Source of the DNA: Roseivivax lentus | GTDB taxonomy: Bacteria > Pseudomonadota > Alphaproteobacteria > Rhodobacterales > Rhodobacteraceae | Direction: 5' to 3' | Length of the DNA: 64,000 nucleotides | Assembly: GCF_900156805.1 (NCBI RefSeq) | Contig: NZ_FTOQ01000003.1 | Coordinates: 301,956-365,955 of the forward strand | In this document: positions 45,661 through 54,575 of the stretch, piece by piece | Layout of the letters: every line of letters starts with the position of its first letter | How positions within the stretch are numbered: position 1 is the stretch's first letter | The notes under the pieces: model-generated | Seen by the model: only the letters and a program-made list of their open reading frames with translations | The model's database searches: none | What the model was told of the DNA's origin: nothing | Translations under genes and position numbers: made by a program

Positions 45661-46125
45661 TCAGATCGCGAGGTCGAGGCGCGGCTTCCAGAACGGGCGG
45701 AACAGCTCGATCTTGGGGCAGCGATCCATGACCACTTTCAGCCCGGCCTCCTCGGCAAGCTGCGCCGCGCGGTCGTCATAGACGCCGATCTGGCCCCAGA
45801 GCACCTTTGCGCCGATGGCGATGGCCTCCTCGGCGATGGCGTAGAGCTCTTCCTTGGGGCGGAAGACCTCGACCATGTCCACGGGCCGGTCGATCTCGCG
45901 CAGCGACCGCACCACCGGGATGCCGCGGATCTCGGTCAGCGCAGGGTTCGGGTTGACCGGGATCATGTCGTAGCCAGTCTCGTGCAGGACCCGAAGCACG
46001 CCGTAGCTGAACTTGGTCTTGTCGGCGCTCGCACCCACCATGGCGATGGTCTTCACCGACCGCAGGATGCCGGAGAGGTAGTCCTGCGTGTAGTCGTAGC
46101 GGCGGTCGATATCGGCGTCGGGCAT
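45661..46125 (-). CDS. CoA-binding domain protein
   Basis: A 154-residue single Rossmann-fold protein of the succinyl-CoA synthetase alpha N-terminal type (CoA_binding_2). It shows VKTIAMVGASADKTKFSYGV, PVNPNPALTEIRGIPVV and VDMVEVFRPKEELYAIAEEA, then KVLWGQIGVYDDRAAQLAEEAG and VMDRCPKIE. Biochemical roles are poorly known; some members bind CoA thioesters or act as redox-sensing switches. It begins three bases after the ferredoxin gene, so it is the third gene of the SBP56 operon. Confidence 0.83.
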   Translation of the reverse strand: MPDADIDRRYDYTQDYLSGILRSVKTIAMVGASADKTKFSYGVLRVLHETGYDMIPVNPNPALTEIRGIPVVRSLREIDRPVDMVEVFRPKEELYAIAEEAIAIGAKVLWGQIGVYDDRAAQLAEEAGLKVVMDRCPKIELFRPFWKPRLDLAI

Positions 46126-46128
46126 CGG

Positions 46129-46497
46129 TCAGGGCTCCTTGGGGGTGGCGATATCCGCTTTCAGCTCATGCGGCGCGAGCGGATCGAGGAACGGGTTGCG
46201 GTAAAGCCGGTCGTGGCTTTCGACGCCGATCTCGAGGGTGAGGTCGGTCAGGGGACGCGCCACGCAGAGCAGCACGTAGCCCTGCGCGATCTGGCGGTTG
46301 TTGAGCGCGACCTGCCGGCGCTGGTCGACCTCGCCCGCGGTCAGCTTTGCCGCGCAGGTGATGCAGCCGCCGTATTTGCAGCCATAGGGCAGATCGACCC
46401 CCTGTTCGCGCAGCGTGTCGAGCAAGGGGCGGCGTGCCTCCACGGTGAAGGTCGCGCCGCCGCGATTGGCCAGCGTTATGGTTCGCGTTCCGGTCAC
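46129..46497 (-). CDS. [2Fe-2S] ferredoxin
   Basis: A 122-residue plant-type ferredoxin from a GTG start at 46497 that overlaps the SBP56 stop by four bases (GTGA). Cluster ligands are Cys40, Cys45, Cys48 (YGCKYGGCITC) and Cys78 (VLLCVARP). The C-terminal 40 residues (GVESHDRLYRNPFLDP) extend beyond a normal ferredoxin. Translational coupling to methanethiol oxidase suggests that it carries electrons for that enzyme or for a linked reaction; this is inference. The upstream in-frame ATG at 46629 lies inside the SBP56 gene and is not used. Confidence 0.86.
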   Translation of the reverse strand: MTGTRTITLANRGGATFTVEARRPLLDTLREQGVDLPYGCKYGGCITCAAKLTAGEVDQRRQVALNNRQIAQGYVLLCVARPLTDLTLEIGVESHDRLYRNPFLDPLAPHELKADIATPKEP

Positions 46498-47849
46498 AGC
46501 CAGATGTCGCTCGTGCAATCGCCGCCGGGATAGCGGGTTTCGTGGCACCGCGAGGGGCCGTTGGGTTCCTTGCCGAAATCGACGATGAAATCGGGATTGA
46601 TCGACATGCCGCCGTTTTCGGGATCGCAATCGATCATCACCATGACGCCGCCCTGCGTGCGGATGTCGGGATAGAACTGGTTGTCCCAGGTCGAAAAGAG
46701 CGAGGTGGTCACGTAAAGCCGCTTTCCGTCGAGCGACAGCTGGAACATCTGCGGCCCGCCCGCGACCTTCACGCCGTTCACTTCCGGGGCCTTGCCCAGC
46801 AATCCGCCCATCCAGACCTGCCCGGTGAGCTTCGGATTATGCGGATCGGTGATGTCGTACTGACGCATGTCGCCATGCAGCCAGTTGTTGAGATAGAGAT
46901 ATTTGTCGTCCATCGACACGAGGATCGCCGACATCACCCCCGGCACCGGAATGGGCCATTCGGGATGCGGCTCGTTGTCCACATCGATGACCTTTTCCCA
47001 TTCCCATTTGCCCGCCTCGGATTTCCAGAAATGGATCACGTTGGTCGAGAGCGCCGCCCCGCAGAAGCCGTGCGTGCTGTCGGGATCGTGCAGGAACTTC
47101 ACCTCGAGCGGGATGAGCCCGTCCTCGCCCAGATACATGGTCTCCACGGGTTTGCGCGCCTCGAAATCCCAGATGTGCAGGCGGCGGCCGTATTTCAGGT
47201 ATCCCACTTCCTCGAGGTCGAAACCCGGCATGAAGGTGTTGGGCGCCGCCCATTCGGAGCTGACCATCACGTTGTGGCGCGGCTGGTACCAGAAATCGTA
47301 GCCGAAGGGGATGTCGCCCATCGAGGCTTCCCAGCGGCCGACGATCTCGAACTCCTTGTTGAGGTGCAGGTAGCCTCCCGGCGCCTCGCCCATGGCGTCG
47401 CCCAGAAACGAGATGATGATCTCGGAGCCGAGGCAATGCACCGTGTGCGGTCCCGAAAGATCGGCCTTGGCCTTGATCTCGGCCCCGTCGATGATCTTGT
47501 GCAGGCGCGGCGCGCGCGGGTCGGTGGCGGTGTCCACCACATGGATGTTGTTCGACCGCACACCCGGCACGAGCAGGTACTTGCGCGCCATCGAGCTGTC
47601 GTCATGGCACGACGAACAGGCGTTCCAGCCCATGTGATGCAACTCGTCGCCGATGCCGGGCATCTCGAGACGGTGGATCACCTGGCTGTAGGTCGGGCTG
47701 TCGGGATCGGCATCGACCGTGGCGAGGTAATCGGGCTTCTGGATGCCCGTGCCGGTATAGATCGCGATGGTGTAGAGCAGCTTTTCGCGCGGGGCCCGGA
47801 TCGCCTCCGCGGGCGATGCGTAGCCCGGTCCGCAGCACATCTTGGTCAT
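46494..47849 (-). CDS. Methanethiol oxidase (SBP56 / selenium-binding protein family)
   Basis: SBP56 proteins such as bacterial MtoX and human SELENBP1 oxidize methanethiol to formaldehyde, sulfide and hydrogen peroxide. The 451-residue protein is full length, with the beta-propeller family blocks MCCGPGYASPAEA, DELHHMGWNACSSCHDD (Cys78, Cys81), KYLLVPGVRSNNIHVVD and YLYLNNWLHGDMRQYDI. The end contains PNGPSRCHETRYPGGDC. No signal peptide is visible, although some bacterial MtoX enzymes are periplasmic. It is first in an operon with a ferredoxin and a CoA-binding protein, divergent from an IclR regulator. Confidence 0.88.
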   Translation of the reverse strand: MTKMCCGPGYASPAEAIRAPREKLLYTIAIYTGTGIQKPDYLATVDADPDSPTYSQVIHRLEMPGIGDELHHMGWNACSSCHDDSSMARKYLLVPGVRSNNIHVVDTATDPRAPRLHKIIDGAEIKAKADLSGPHTVHCLGSEIIISFLGDAMGEAPGGYLHLNKEFEIVGRWEASMGDIPFGYDFWYQPRHNVMVSSEWAAPNTFMPGFDLEEVGYLKYGRRLHIWDFEARKPVETMYLGEDGLIPLEVKFLHDPDSTHGFCGAALSTNVIHFWKSEAGKWEWEKVIDVDNEPHPEWPIPVPGVMSAILVSMDDKYLYLNNWLHGDMRQYDITDPHNPKLTGQVWMGGLLGKAPEVNGVKVAGGPQMFQLSLDGKRLYVTTSLFSTWDNQFYPDIRTQGGVMVMIDCDPENGGMSINPDFIVDFGKEPNGPSRCHETRYPGGDCTSDIWL

Positions 47850-47924
47850 GACGCCGAAGCCTTCCCTTGATTCCCTCTCGATTCCTGAATATCGAAAAAG
47901 CTGTTATCGGTATACGAGAAAATC

Positions 47925-48686
47925 ATGCAGCTTGAACGTCTGTCCCTGATCCTCGAAATCGTCGGCCAGCGCGGCGAGGCGACGGTCGGCGATATCTGCC
48001 GCCATTCCGGTCTGCCGCAGGCCACCGCCTACCGGCTGGTGCAGGATCTCGCCGCGGCGGGGCTTCTGGACAATGTCGCGCGCGGGCGCTTCGCCATCGG
48101 CGCGCGGCTGAAGGGGATCGTGCAGGACGACCTGTCCGACGACGCCCTTTGCGGGATCATCGCGCCGCGGCTCGCGCGCGCCGCGACCGAGGTGGGCGCG
48201 GCCTTCTTCCTGTCACGGCTGCGGGGCCGATCGGTCGAGATCATCCACGTGGAAACCCCGGAAACCGGCGTCTCCTTCCTGCATCCCGGCCTCGGCACGC
48301 GTCCAATCCATGCCTGCTCCTGCTCCAAGGCGCTGGCCGCCTTCGCGCCCGACCTGCTGGGCGGCCAGGCCATCGAGGGGCGGCTGAAGGCCTATACTGA
48401 TCTGACGCTGACCCGGATGGAGGATCTGCAGGCGGAATTCGCGCAGATCCGCAGCCGCGGCTATGCCGAATGCGTCGAGGAGCTGGAGCGGGGCATGTGT
48501 TCGGTCGCAGCCCCGCTGGCACAGGAGGGACCCGGCGCGCGGCTGTCGATCGGCGCGACCGGATCGGCGCGGGTCTTCACGCCGGTCTTCCGCGCACGGA
48601 TCGGGCAGGACCTTTTGGGCCTCGCGCAGGAGCTTGCCGCGGCGCTGGGATGGGACTGGTCGGAACCCGCGCCGCGCCCCGCGTGA
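47925..48686 (+). CDS. IclR family transcriptional regulator
   Basis: A 253-residue regulator with an N-terminal winged HTH (QLERLSLILEIVGQRGEATV then HSGLPQATAYRLVQDLAAAGLL) and a C-terminal GAF-like effector domain with FHPGLGTRPIHACSCSKALAAF-like sequence (positions about 48275-48350). The family block EELERGMCSVAAPL is present. It is divergent from the SBP56 operon with only 75 bases between starts. That gap holds the AT-rich stretch TATCGAAAAAGCTGTTATCG and GTATAC, the best place for an operator. Likely control of the SBP56 operon and perhaps the genes downstream. Confidence 0.86.
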   Translation: MQLERLSLILEIVGQRGEATVGDICRHSGLPQATAYRLVQDLAAAGLLDNVARGRFAIGARLKGIVQDDLSDDALCGIIAPRLARAATEVGAAFFLSRLRGRSVEIIHVETPETGVSFLHPGLGTRPIHACSCSKALAAFAPDLLGGQAIEGRLKAYTDLTLTRMEDLQAEFAQIRSRGYAECVEELERGMCSVAAPLAQEGPGARLSIGATGSARVFTPVFRARIGQDLLGLAQELAAALGWDWSEPAPRPA

Positions 48687-48841
48687 CGGGGGGCGGGTCA
48701 GGGGCAATGCCTCGAGCCCGCGAAGCGACGGATTGAAAGAGGCGTGCCCGCGCGGACGGGGCAGGGATCAGCCGTGCCCCGCACCGACAGCCGAGACGTG
48801 CGCGGGGTCCCCGGCGTCACCGAGGGGAATCCGCGCCCCGA

Positions 48842-49999
48842 TCACGCGACCTGCGCCGCGCCCGTCGCCAGCGATTTCTTGGGGTCGTAGAACGGCCGCT
48901 CCACCACCTCGGCGCTGACCATCATATTGTCCACGAGGACCTGCACCGCATTGCCGATCACCGCCTGATCCGCGTCGACCATCGCCAGCGCGATGTTCTT
49001 GCCCAGCCGCGGCGAATAGACCGCCGAGGTCACCTTGCCGACGCGCGACGCGCTCTGCAGGATCGGCCAGAAGACGGTGTTGGGCCCGTCCAGCGGATCG
49101 GTGTCGAGCACGAGACCCACCTGCATCCGTTGCACGCCCGCATCCCGGATGCGGCGCAGCGCGGCCTTGCCGATGAACTCGGCCTCCATGTCGAGGTTGA
49201 CCAGCCGGTCGAGCCCCAGCTCGAACGGGTTGGTCTGGGCATCCATATCCGCGTGATAGGACAGCATCCCCGCCTCGATCCGCCGGATCGTCGAGGTATG
49301 GCCCGGCTTCAGCCCGAACGGCTGAGCGGCGGCCATGATCTTTTCCCACAGCTCGTCGCCGCGGGTCGCGTCCTGCAGGTAGAGCTCATAGCCCAGCTCG
49401 CTCGACCAGCCGGTGCGCGACACCACGAGCGGGATACCGTCGAGCTCGAGCTCGCGCAGCCAGAAATAGCGCAGATCGGCGATCTCCTCGCCGAAAAGCG
49501 CCTTCATGATGTAAAGCGAGTTCGGCCCCTGCAGCTGCAGCGGCGAGACGTCGGGTTCGCGGATGGTGACATCCATGCCGGAATGCACCGCCAGACCCTG
49601 CGCCCAGAGCAGGATGTCGCTGTCCGCAAGCGACAGCCACAGCTTGTCCTCGGCGAGGCGCAGGGCGATCGGATCGTTCAGGATGCCGCCCTCGGCATTG
49701 GTGATCAGCACGTATTTGCACTGCCCGACCGCCATCTTGGACAGGTCGCGCGGGGTCAGCATCTGCGCGAAGCGCATCGCGTCGGGGCCGGTGATCTCCA
49801 CCTGGCGCTCGACGCCGACATCGCACAGGATCGCGGTGTTGACGAGGTTCCAGAAATTCTGCTCGGGGTCGCCGAAATCGCGCGGGATATACATATGGTT
49901 GTAGACCGAGAAGCCCTTGGCGCCCCAGCGCACGGTGGCGTCGAAATAAGGCGACTTCCTGATCTGCGTTCCGAAACCGAACTTCTGTGCCATCGTCAT
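48842..49999 (-). CDS. GcvT-family folate-dependent protein, DmdA-like
   Basis: A 385-residue protein of the aminomethyltransferase (GcvT) fold. N-terminal half: WGAKGFSVYNHMYIPRDFGD, ERQVEITGPDAMRFAQMLTP and GGILNDPIALRLAEDKLWLS. It continues VSPLQLQGPNSLYIMKALFG, VVSRTGWSSELGYELYLQD, RRIEAGMLSYHADMD and a C-terminal barrel (GKVTSAVYSPRLGKNIALAMV). This resembles DMSP demethylase DmdA in layout, but I cannot separate it from other GcvT paralogues that act on methylated amines. The ATG at 49999 follows GGGAG; 49993 is a second choice. Nearness to methanethiol oxidase supports a methyl-sulfur role. Confidence 0.75.
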   Translation of the reverse strand: MTMAQKFGFGTQIRKSPYFDATVRWGAKGFSVYNHMYIPRDFGDPEQNFWNLVNTAILCDVGVERQVEITGPDAMRFAQMLTPRDLSKMAVGQCKYVLITNAEGGILNDPIALRLAEDKLWLSLADSDILLWAQGLAVHSGMDVTIREPDVSPLQLQGPNSLYIMKALFGEEIADLRYFWLRELELDGIPLVVSRTGWSSELGYELYLQDATRGDELWEKIMAAAQPFGLKPGHTSTIRRIEAGMLSYHADMDAQTNPFELGLDRLVNLDMEAEFIGKAALRRIRDAGVQRMQVGLVLDTDPLDGPNTVFWPILQSASRVGKVTSAVYSPRLGKNIALAMVDADQAVIGNAVQVLVDNMMVSAEVVERPFYDPKKSLATGAAQVA

Positions 50000-50354
50000 T
50001 CCACGGTTCTCCCAAGCCGAAAAATTTCCGCTGCATTCATGCTTGTGCAGATGACCGCCACCGCGCCTGGTTTCGCGCGGACTTGGTGCGATGCCGTCAG
50101 CCGATTGCAACCGCACGGACTCATGTCCGGATGCGGCGGACTATGACAGGTCTCGCCGCGCGGGCTGTATCAAAACCGACTACTCGCATCCCCGAAACCG
50201 ACAAAGCGACGGATGTGGTCCCCGTGACCTTCCGGGGATCGTCTGCTTGGGCCCGACCCCGTGCCAGAACGGACCTGCCCTTCGCGCCCATCTCCGCTAC
50301 ATGCGCGTCGGGGCAAGCGGCCCCGCCCATTCTGCCAGACCGGAGGTCGATCAC
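50000..50354. promoter_or_regulatory. Divergent intergenic region, DmdA-like / CoA-transferase
   Basis: No gene is seen in these 355 bases. The region should hold the promoters of both genes. I found no convincing -35/-10 pair. A CCCCG...CGGGG pairing near 50219-50238 could form a small hairpin in the leader of the plus-strand gene. CGGAGG stands before ATG 50355. Confidence 0.35.
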
Positions 50355-51569
50355 ATGCCAGGACCCTTGCACGGATTTCGCGTCGTCGACGTGACCACGA
50401 TGATCTCGGGTCCGCTGGCCACCATGACGCTGGCCGATCAGGGCGCCGAGGTCATCAAGATCGAACACCCCGAGGGCGGCGATCACAGCCGGCAGGTGAC
50501 CGGGCGGCGCGGCGGCTTCGCGGCCTCCTTTCTCAACAACAACCGCGGCAAGAAATCCGTCACGCTGAACCTCAAGGACCCGCGCGGCGTCGAGGCGGCG
50601 CTGCGGCTTTGCGCGACGGCGGATGTCTTCGTGCAGAACTTCCGCCCCGGCGTCGCGGAGCGGATCGGCCTCGGCGAGGACGCGCTGCGCGCGGTGCGGC
50701 CCGATATCGTCTACACCTCGATCGCGGGCTTCGGCTTCACCGGCGACTGGGCGCGCAAGCCGGTCTACGACCCGCTCATCCAGGCGCTTTCGGGGCTGGC
50801 GAGCGTTCAGGGCGGCGCGGATGCGGCCCGGCCCCGGCTGGTGCGCACGATCCTGCCCGACAAGCTGACCGCGATCCAGACGGCGCAGGCGATCACCGCG
50901 GCCCTTCTGGCCCGCAGCCGGACGGGGCAGGGCAGCCATGTGCAGGTCTCGATGCTCGACACGGTTCTGGCCTTCCTCTGGAGCTCGGACATGGCGGGCT
51001 ACACCTTCGTCGGCGACGAGCTCGAGCCCGCGAAAAGCGGCGAGGCGCAGACCTTCGTGGAGCTGATCTACCAGACCGCCGATGGCTGGATGGCGGTCTC
51101 GGCGCATACCGACAGCACCTGGCGGGGCCTTTGTGCGGCGGTCGGGCGTCCGGACTGGCTGGAAGACCCGCGCTTTGCCACCGTCGCCGCGCGGGAAGAG
51201 AACAAGCCCGCGCGGCTGGAACTCACGCAGGAGGCGCTGCGCGAGGACACCACCGACAGCTGGATGACGCGCCTCGGCGCGCATGACGTGCCCTGCGCGC
51301 CGGTCCTGACCCGCGATCAGGTCTATGCCCATCCGCAGGTCGCGGCCAACGGGGCGGTGATCGAGCTCGATCATCCGCAGGCCGGTCGCATCCGGCAGGC
51401 CCGCACGCCCGCGCGCTTTTCGGCGACGCCGCCCGATACGCCGGTCCCCGCGCGCCGTCTCGGCGAAGACACCCGCGCCGTCCTGGCCGATGCGGGCTTT
51501 GACGCGGCGACGATCGACGACATGATCGCGCGCGGCATCGCCACCGACACGCAGGAGGGCCATCCATGA
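50355..51569 (+). CDS. CaiB/BaiF (family III) CoA-transferase
   Basis: Family III enzymes move CoA between carboxylic acids. The 404-residue protein shows LHGFRVVDVTTMISGPLATM, LADQGAEVIKIEHPEGGDHS, LNNNRGKKSVTLNLKDP and VFVQNFRPGVAERIGLG. The predicted catalytic Asp is in KPVYDPLIQALSGLA (Asp139). GSHVQVSMLDTVLAFL and the C-terminal DVPCAPVLTRDQVYAHPQV complete the pattern. Substrates cannot be read from sequence. The stop overlaps the start of the glutathione transferase gene (ATGA), so the two are coupled, which hints at a CoA- and glutathione-linked pathway. Confidence 0.88.
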   Translation: MPGPLHGFRVVDVTTMISGPLATMTLADQGAEVIKIEHPEGGDHSRQVTGRRGGFAASFLNNNRGKKSVTLNLKDPRGVEAALRLCATADVFVQNFRPGVAERIGLGEDALRAVRPDIVYTSIAGFGFTGDWARKPVYDPLIQALSGLASVQGGADAARPRLVRTILPDKLTAIQTAQAITAALLARSRTGQGSHVQVSMLDTVLAFLWSSDMAGYTFVGDELEPAKSGEAQTFVELIYQTADGWMAVSAHTDSTWRGLCAAVGRPDWLEDPRFATVAAREENKPARLELTQEALREDTTDSWMTRLGAHDVPCAPVLTRDQVYAHPQVAANGAVIELDHPQAGRIRQARTPARFSATPPDTPVPARRLGEDTRAVLADAGFDAATIDDMIARGIATDTQEGHP

Positions 51570-52300
51570 TCGACCTTTACTTCGCGCCCACGCCCAACGG
51601 CTGGAAGGCCGCCATCATGCTCGAGGAGACCGGCCTCGATTACCGCCCCGTCCTGATGCAGCTCAGCGCGGGCGACCAGTTTGCGCCCGAGTTCCTGAAG
51701 ATCAGCCCCAACGCCAAGATGCCCGCTATCGTCGATCACGCGCCGGAGCCTGCATGGGGCAAAGAGCCCGTCAGCGTCTTCGAATCCGGGGCGATCCTGC
51801 TCTATCTCGCCGACAAGACCGGGCGTTTCGCGCCGCCGCAGACCGACCTGCGCGCCCGCAAGGAACTGATGGAATGGCTGTTCTGGCAGGTGGGCAATCA
51901 GGGGCCGATGGGCGGGCAGCTCAGCCATTTCCGCAATTACGCCCCCGAGGGGGACCGCGATTACGGCTTCAAGCGCTATCTCGGCGAATACGACCGCAAT
52001 CTCGGCGTGCTCGAAAGCCGTCTTGCGGATCGGGACTACATCCTCGGTGACTATTCCATCGCCGACATGCTGGCCTTTCCCTGGGCGTTCATCGCCAAGC
52101 CCCTGGGCGCGTCGCTCGACGACTTTCCGCGGGTGGCCGATTGGCGCGGGCGGATCAAGGCGCGGCCCGCCGTGCAGCGCGCCATCGACCTGCACAAGTC
52201 CGAACAGAACCGGGGCCGGCACCGCGCCGACAACAACACGATCCTGTTCAACCAATCGGCGGCCTCGCTGAAATCCGGCCGGACCGGTGATCCGGGCTGA
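51566..52300 (+). CDS. Glutathione S-transferase family protein (Ure2/YfcG-like)
   Basis: A 244-residue GST. The thioredoxin-like N-terminal domain starts IDLYFAPTPNGWKAAIMLEE and contains the glutathione-binding ESGAILLYLADKTGRF. The helical C-terminal domain has EWLFWQVGNQGPMGGQLSHF and YSIADMLAFPWAF, typical of the Ure2p/YfcG/YghU branch, which works on glutathione disulfides and conjugates. Thr and Asn in the first loop replace a catalytic Cys or Ser. It is coupled to the CoA-transferase gene. Confidence 0.88.
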   Translation: MIDLYFAPTPNGWKAAIMLEETGLDYRPVLMQLSAGDQFAPEFLKISPNAKMPAIVDHAPEPAWGKEPVSVFESGAILLYLADKTGRFAPPQTDLRARKELMEWLFWQVGNQGPMGGQLSHFRNYAPEGDRDYGFKRYLGEYDRNLGVLESRLADRDYILGDYSIADMLAFPWAFIAKPLGASLDDFPRVADWRGRIKARPAVQRAIDLHKSEQNRGRHRADNNTILFNQSAASLKSGRTGDPG

Positions 52301-52444
52301 GGTGAGGCGGCCCCTGCTGGCAGGTTCCGGGGCGGGCACCATGTCGATCCTTGCCCGCGCGGCGCGTTGCGGAAACAGCTTGCCAGATCGTCCGCCCCGA
52401 CCCACGCTGCCTGCACCGGAGAGGTCCGAGGAAGGCACGCCGCC

Positions 52445-52918
52445 ATGACAATCGCCAAACCCCAGCGCCGACACATCGCGCATTTCAACTGGGCGACGCT
52501 CGTCGGCGATCTGGGAAGCCCCGAAGTTGCCGGGTTCGAGACGGCGGTCCCGCGCGTCAACGCCCTGGCCGAGCGCAGCCCCGGCTTCGTCTGGCGCGAC
52601 GGCAACGAACGGGAAAACGCGCTCGCCATCGGCTGGCCGCGCTTTACCGAGGATCCGCGCTGCATCGCCTCCTTCTCCGTCTGGGAAAGCCCGGAAGATG
52701 CCGCGCGCTACATCTACAAGACGGTGCACGGCGCGTTCCTGCGCCAACGCACGCGCTGGTTCGCCGAAGGCCGGGGCGGGCAGGTGCTGTGGTGGGTGCC
52801 CGCGGGCCATATCCCTGACGCCGCGGAAGCCCGCGCCAAGGTGGATCAGCTGGCGGCGGAGGGGCCCGGAGAGGCGGTCTTCACCTTCGCAGCGCTCGGA
52901 TACGGCCCGGCGCGCTGA
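52445..52918 (+). CDS. DUF3291 family protein
   Basis: A 157-residue protein resembling DUF3291 (a ferredoxin-like, antibiotic-monooxygenase-related fold). It shows RHIAHFNWATLVGDLGSPE, AERSPGFVWRDGNE and SVWESPEDAARYIYKTVHGAF, then LRQRTRWFAEGRGGQVLWWVPAGH. The His and Trp/Phe-rich core is typical, but no reaction is known. The ATG at 52445 is chosen by family match. It follows the GST gene by 144 bases. Confidence 0.8.
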   Translation: MTIAKPQRRHIAHFNWATLVGDLGSPEVAGFETAVPRVNALAERSPGFVWRDGNERENALAIGWPRFTEDPRCIASFSVWESPEDAARYIYKTVHGAFLRQRTRWFAEGRGGQVLWWVPAGHIPDAAEARAKVDQLAAEGPGEAVFTFAALGYGPAR

Positions 52919-53193
52919 CCCTGTGCGTGGGCATGGCCGGCGGGCTGGAGCGGGGCGCCGCGCTCGCGCAGCGGCAAGCAGGGCGCAGCCTCTGCCACGC
53001 CAGCCACCCGATGCCCCGCGCGCTCCGTTCCCGCGCGGGACCGACACCCATCGACCCCCCCTCGCGTCCCGACCCCCCTTGTCACCCTCCCGCGATCTGT
53101 CACGACCACGTCGCGATGACCTGCGAGAGCTCGACGCGCGATGCGACGGAGAAATGTCATGACTGACCGGCGAAGACCGCGCGGCGCCGGGCC

Positions 53194-54486
53194 ATGAGCG
53201 CGCCGCACGACATCCCGACCGATCCCGCACCGTCCTTGGGCGAGGCGACGCGCCTGTGGTGGCGGATCGGGCTCTTGTCCTTCGGCGGGCCCGCGGCGCA
53301 GATCGCGCTCATGCACAAGGAGGTGGTGGAGGACCGCAATTGGTTGTCCGAACGCCAGTTCCTCAATGCGCTGAGCTTCTGCATGCTGCTGCCGGGGCCC
53401 GAGGCCATGCAGCTTGCCACCTATGCCGGATGGCGGCTTCACGGCACGATCGGCGGTCTCATCGCGGGGCTGCTGTTCATCGGTCCGGGCGCTGCCGTAA
53501 TCATGGCGCTCGCGGCGATCTACAGCGTCTTCGGGGCGGTCCCGCTGGTCGAGGCGCTGTTTTACGGGATCAAGGCCGCGGTTCTGGTGATCGTGGTCGA
53601 GGCGCTGCTGCGCGTCTCGCGCAAGGCGCTGACCGGGATGCGGCACTGGATCATCGCCGTCGCCGCCTTCATCGGCATATTCTTGCTGACGATCCCTTAT
53701 CCGCTGATCGTGGTGCTGGCGGGGCTCTACGGCGCGATCACCGCGACCGCGCGCCCGGGGCAGGGCGCCGTCGACATGACCCGTGTCTCGCCGCGCCGGA
53801 CGGCGGGCACGATCCTGCTGTGGTCGGGGGTCTGGCTGCTGCCGCTCCTGGCGCTTTCGGTGTCGGGCGCGCCGGGGCTCCTCGTGCAGCTCGGCACGTT
53901 CTTCAGCACCCTTGCGGTCGTGACCTTCGGCGGGGCCTACGCGGTCCTGGCCTACATGGCGCAGGACGCGGTGGTGCAGTTCGGCTGGCTGAGTGCGGGC
54001 GAGATGATCGACGCCCTCGGACTGGCGGAGACGACGCCCGGCCCGCTGATCCTCGTGACGCAATTCGTGGGCTTCGTCGCGGGCTTCCGCGAGGGCGGCT
54101 TCGGTCTTGCGGTGATCGCCGCATTTGTGACGCTCTGGGTGACCTTCGCGCCGTGTTTCCTGTGGATTTTCGCGGGCGCGCCGTACATCGAATGGATATC
54201 GCATCAGCCGCGCCTGCAGGGCGCGCTCGAGGCGATCACCGCGGCGGTGGTGGGTGTGATCCTGAACCTGTCGGTCTGGTTCGCGCTGCATGTGCTCTTT
54301 GCCACCGTGACCCGCGAACGCTGGGGCGCGGTGACGCTGTGGCGGCCGGAACTGGCCACGATCGAGTGGGGCGCCGTGCTGCTTTTCGGTGTCAGCTGCG
54401 TTCTGGCCTTCGGGCTGCGCTGGGGCATCCTGCGAATCCTTTTGGTCTCGGCGCTTCTGGGCGCCGCGCTCGGCCTTCTGGCCTGA
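53194..54486 (+). CDS. chrA: Chromate efflux transporter ChrA
   Basis: Long-chain CHR protein that exports chromate using the proton gradient. The 430-residue protein has two homologous halves. The first has LLSFGGPAAQIALMHKEVVE and MLLPGPEAMQLATYAGWRLH; the second has VVTFGGAYAVLAYMAQDAVV and AETTPGPLILVTQFVGFVAG. FGGP/FGGA and PGP are the hallmark motifs. About ten to twelve helices are predicted. No chrB regulator is adjacent. The 275 bases upstream show no gene. Confidence 0.92.
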   Translation: MSAPHDIPTDPAPSLGEATRLWWRIGLLSFGGPAAQIALMHKEVVEDRNWLSERQFLNALSFCMLLPGPEAMQLATYAGWRLHGTIGGLIAGLLFIGPGAAVIMALAAIYSVFGAVPLVEALFYGIKAAVLVIVVEALLRVSRKALTGMRHWIIAVAAFIGIFLLTIPYPLIVVLAGLYGAITATARPGQGAVDMTRVSPRRTAGTILLWSGVWLLPLLALSVSGAPGLLVQLGTFFSTLAVVTFGGAYAVLAYMAQDAVVQFGWLSAGEMIDALGLAETTPGPLILVTQFVGFVAGFREGGFGLAVIAAFVTLWVTFAPCFLWIFAGAPYIEWISHQPRLQGALEAITAAVVGVILNLSVWFALHVLFATVTRERWGAVTLWRPELATIEWGAVLLFGVSCVLAFGLRWGILRILLVSALLGAALGLLA

Positions 54487-54575
54487 CGCGTCCGGCTCCG
54501 GGGCCTACTGCTCGCCATCGGATCCGAAAGCGCCCGCCCATTGCCGCAGGCCGCATCGCCTCTTGGACCAAGGGG

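Noticed and set aside
48842..49999. Assigning the gene symbol dmdA outright
   Set aside because: The GcvT superfamily has close paralogues acting on sarcosine and dimethylglycine, and motif reading alone cannot separate them.
52927..53166. 79-codon open frame upstream of chrA
   Set aside because: Pro/Arg/Cys-rich composition, no ribosome site and no recognizable sequence.
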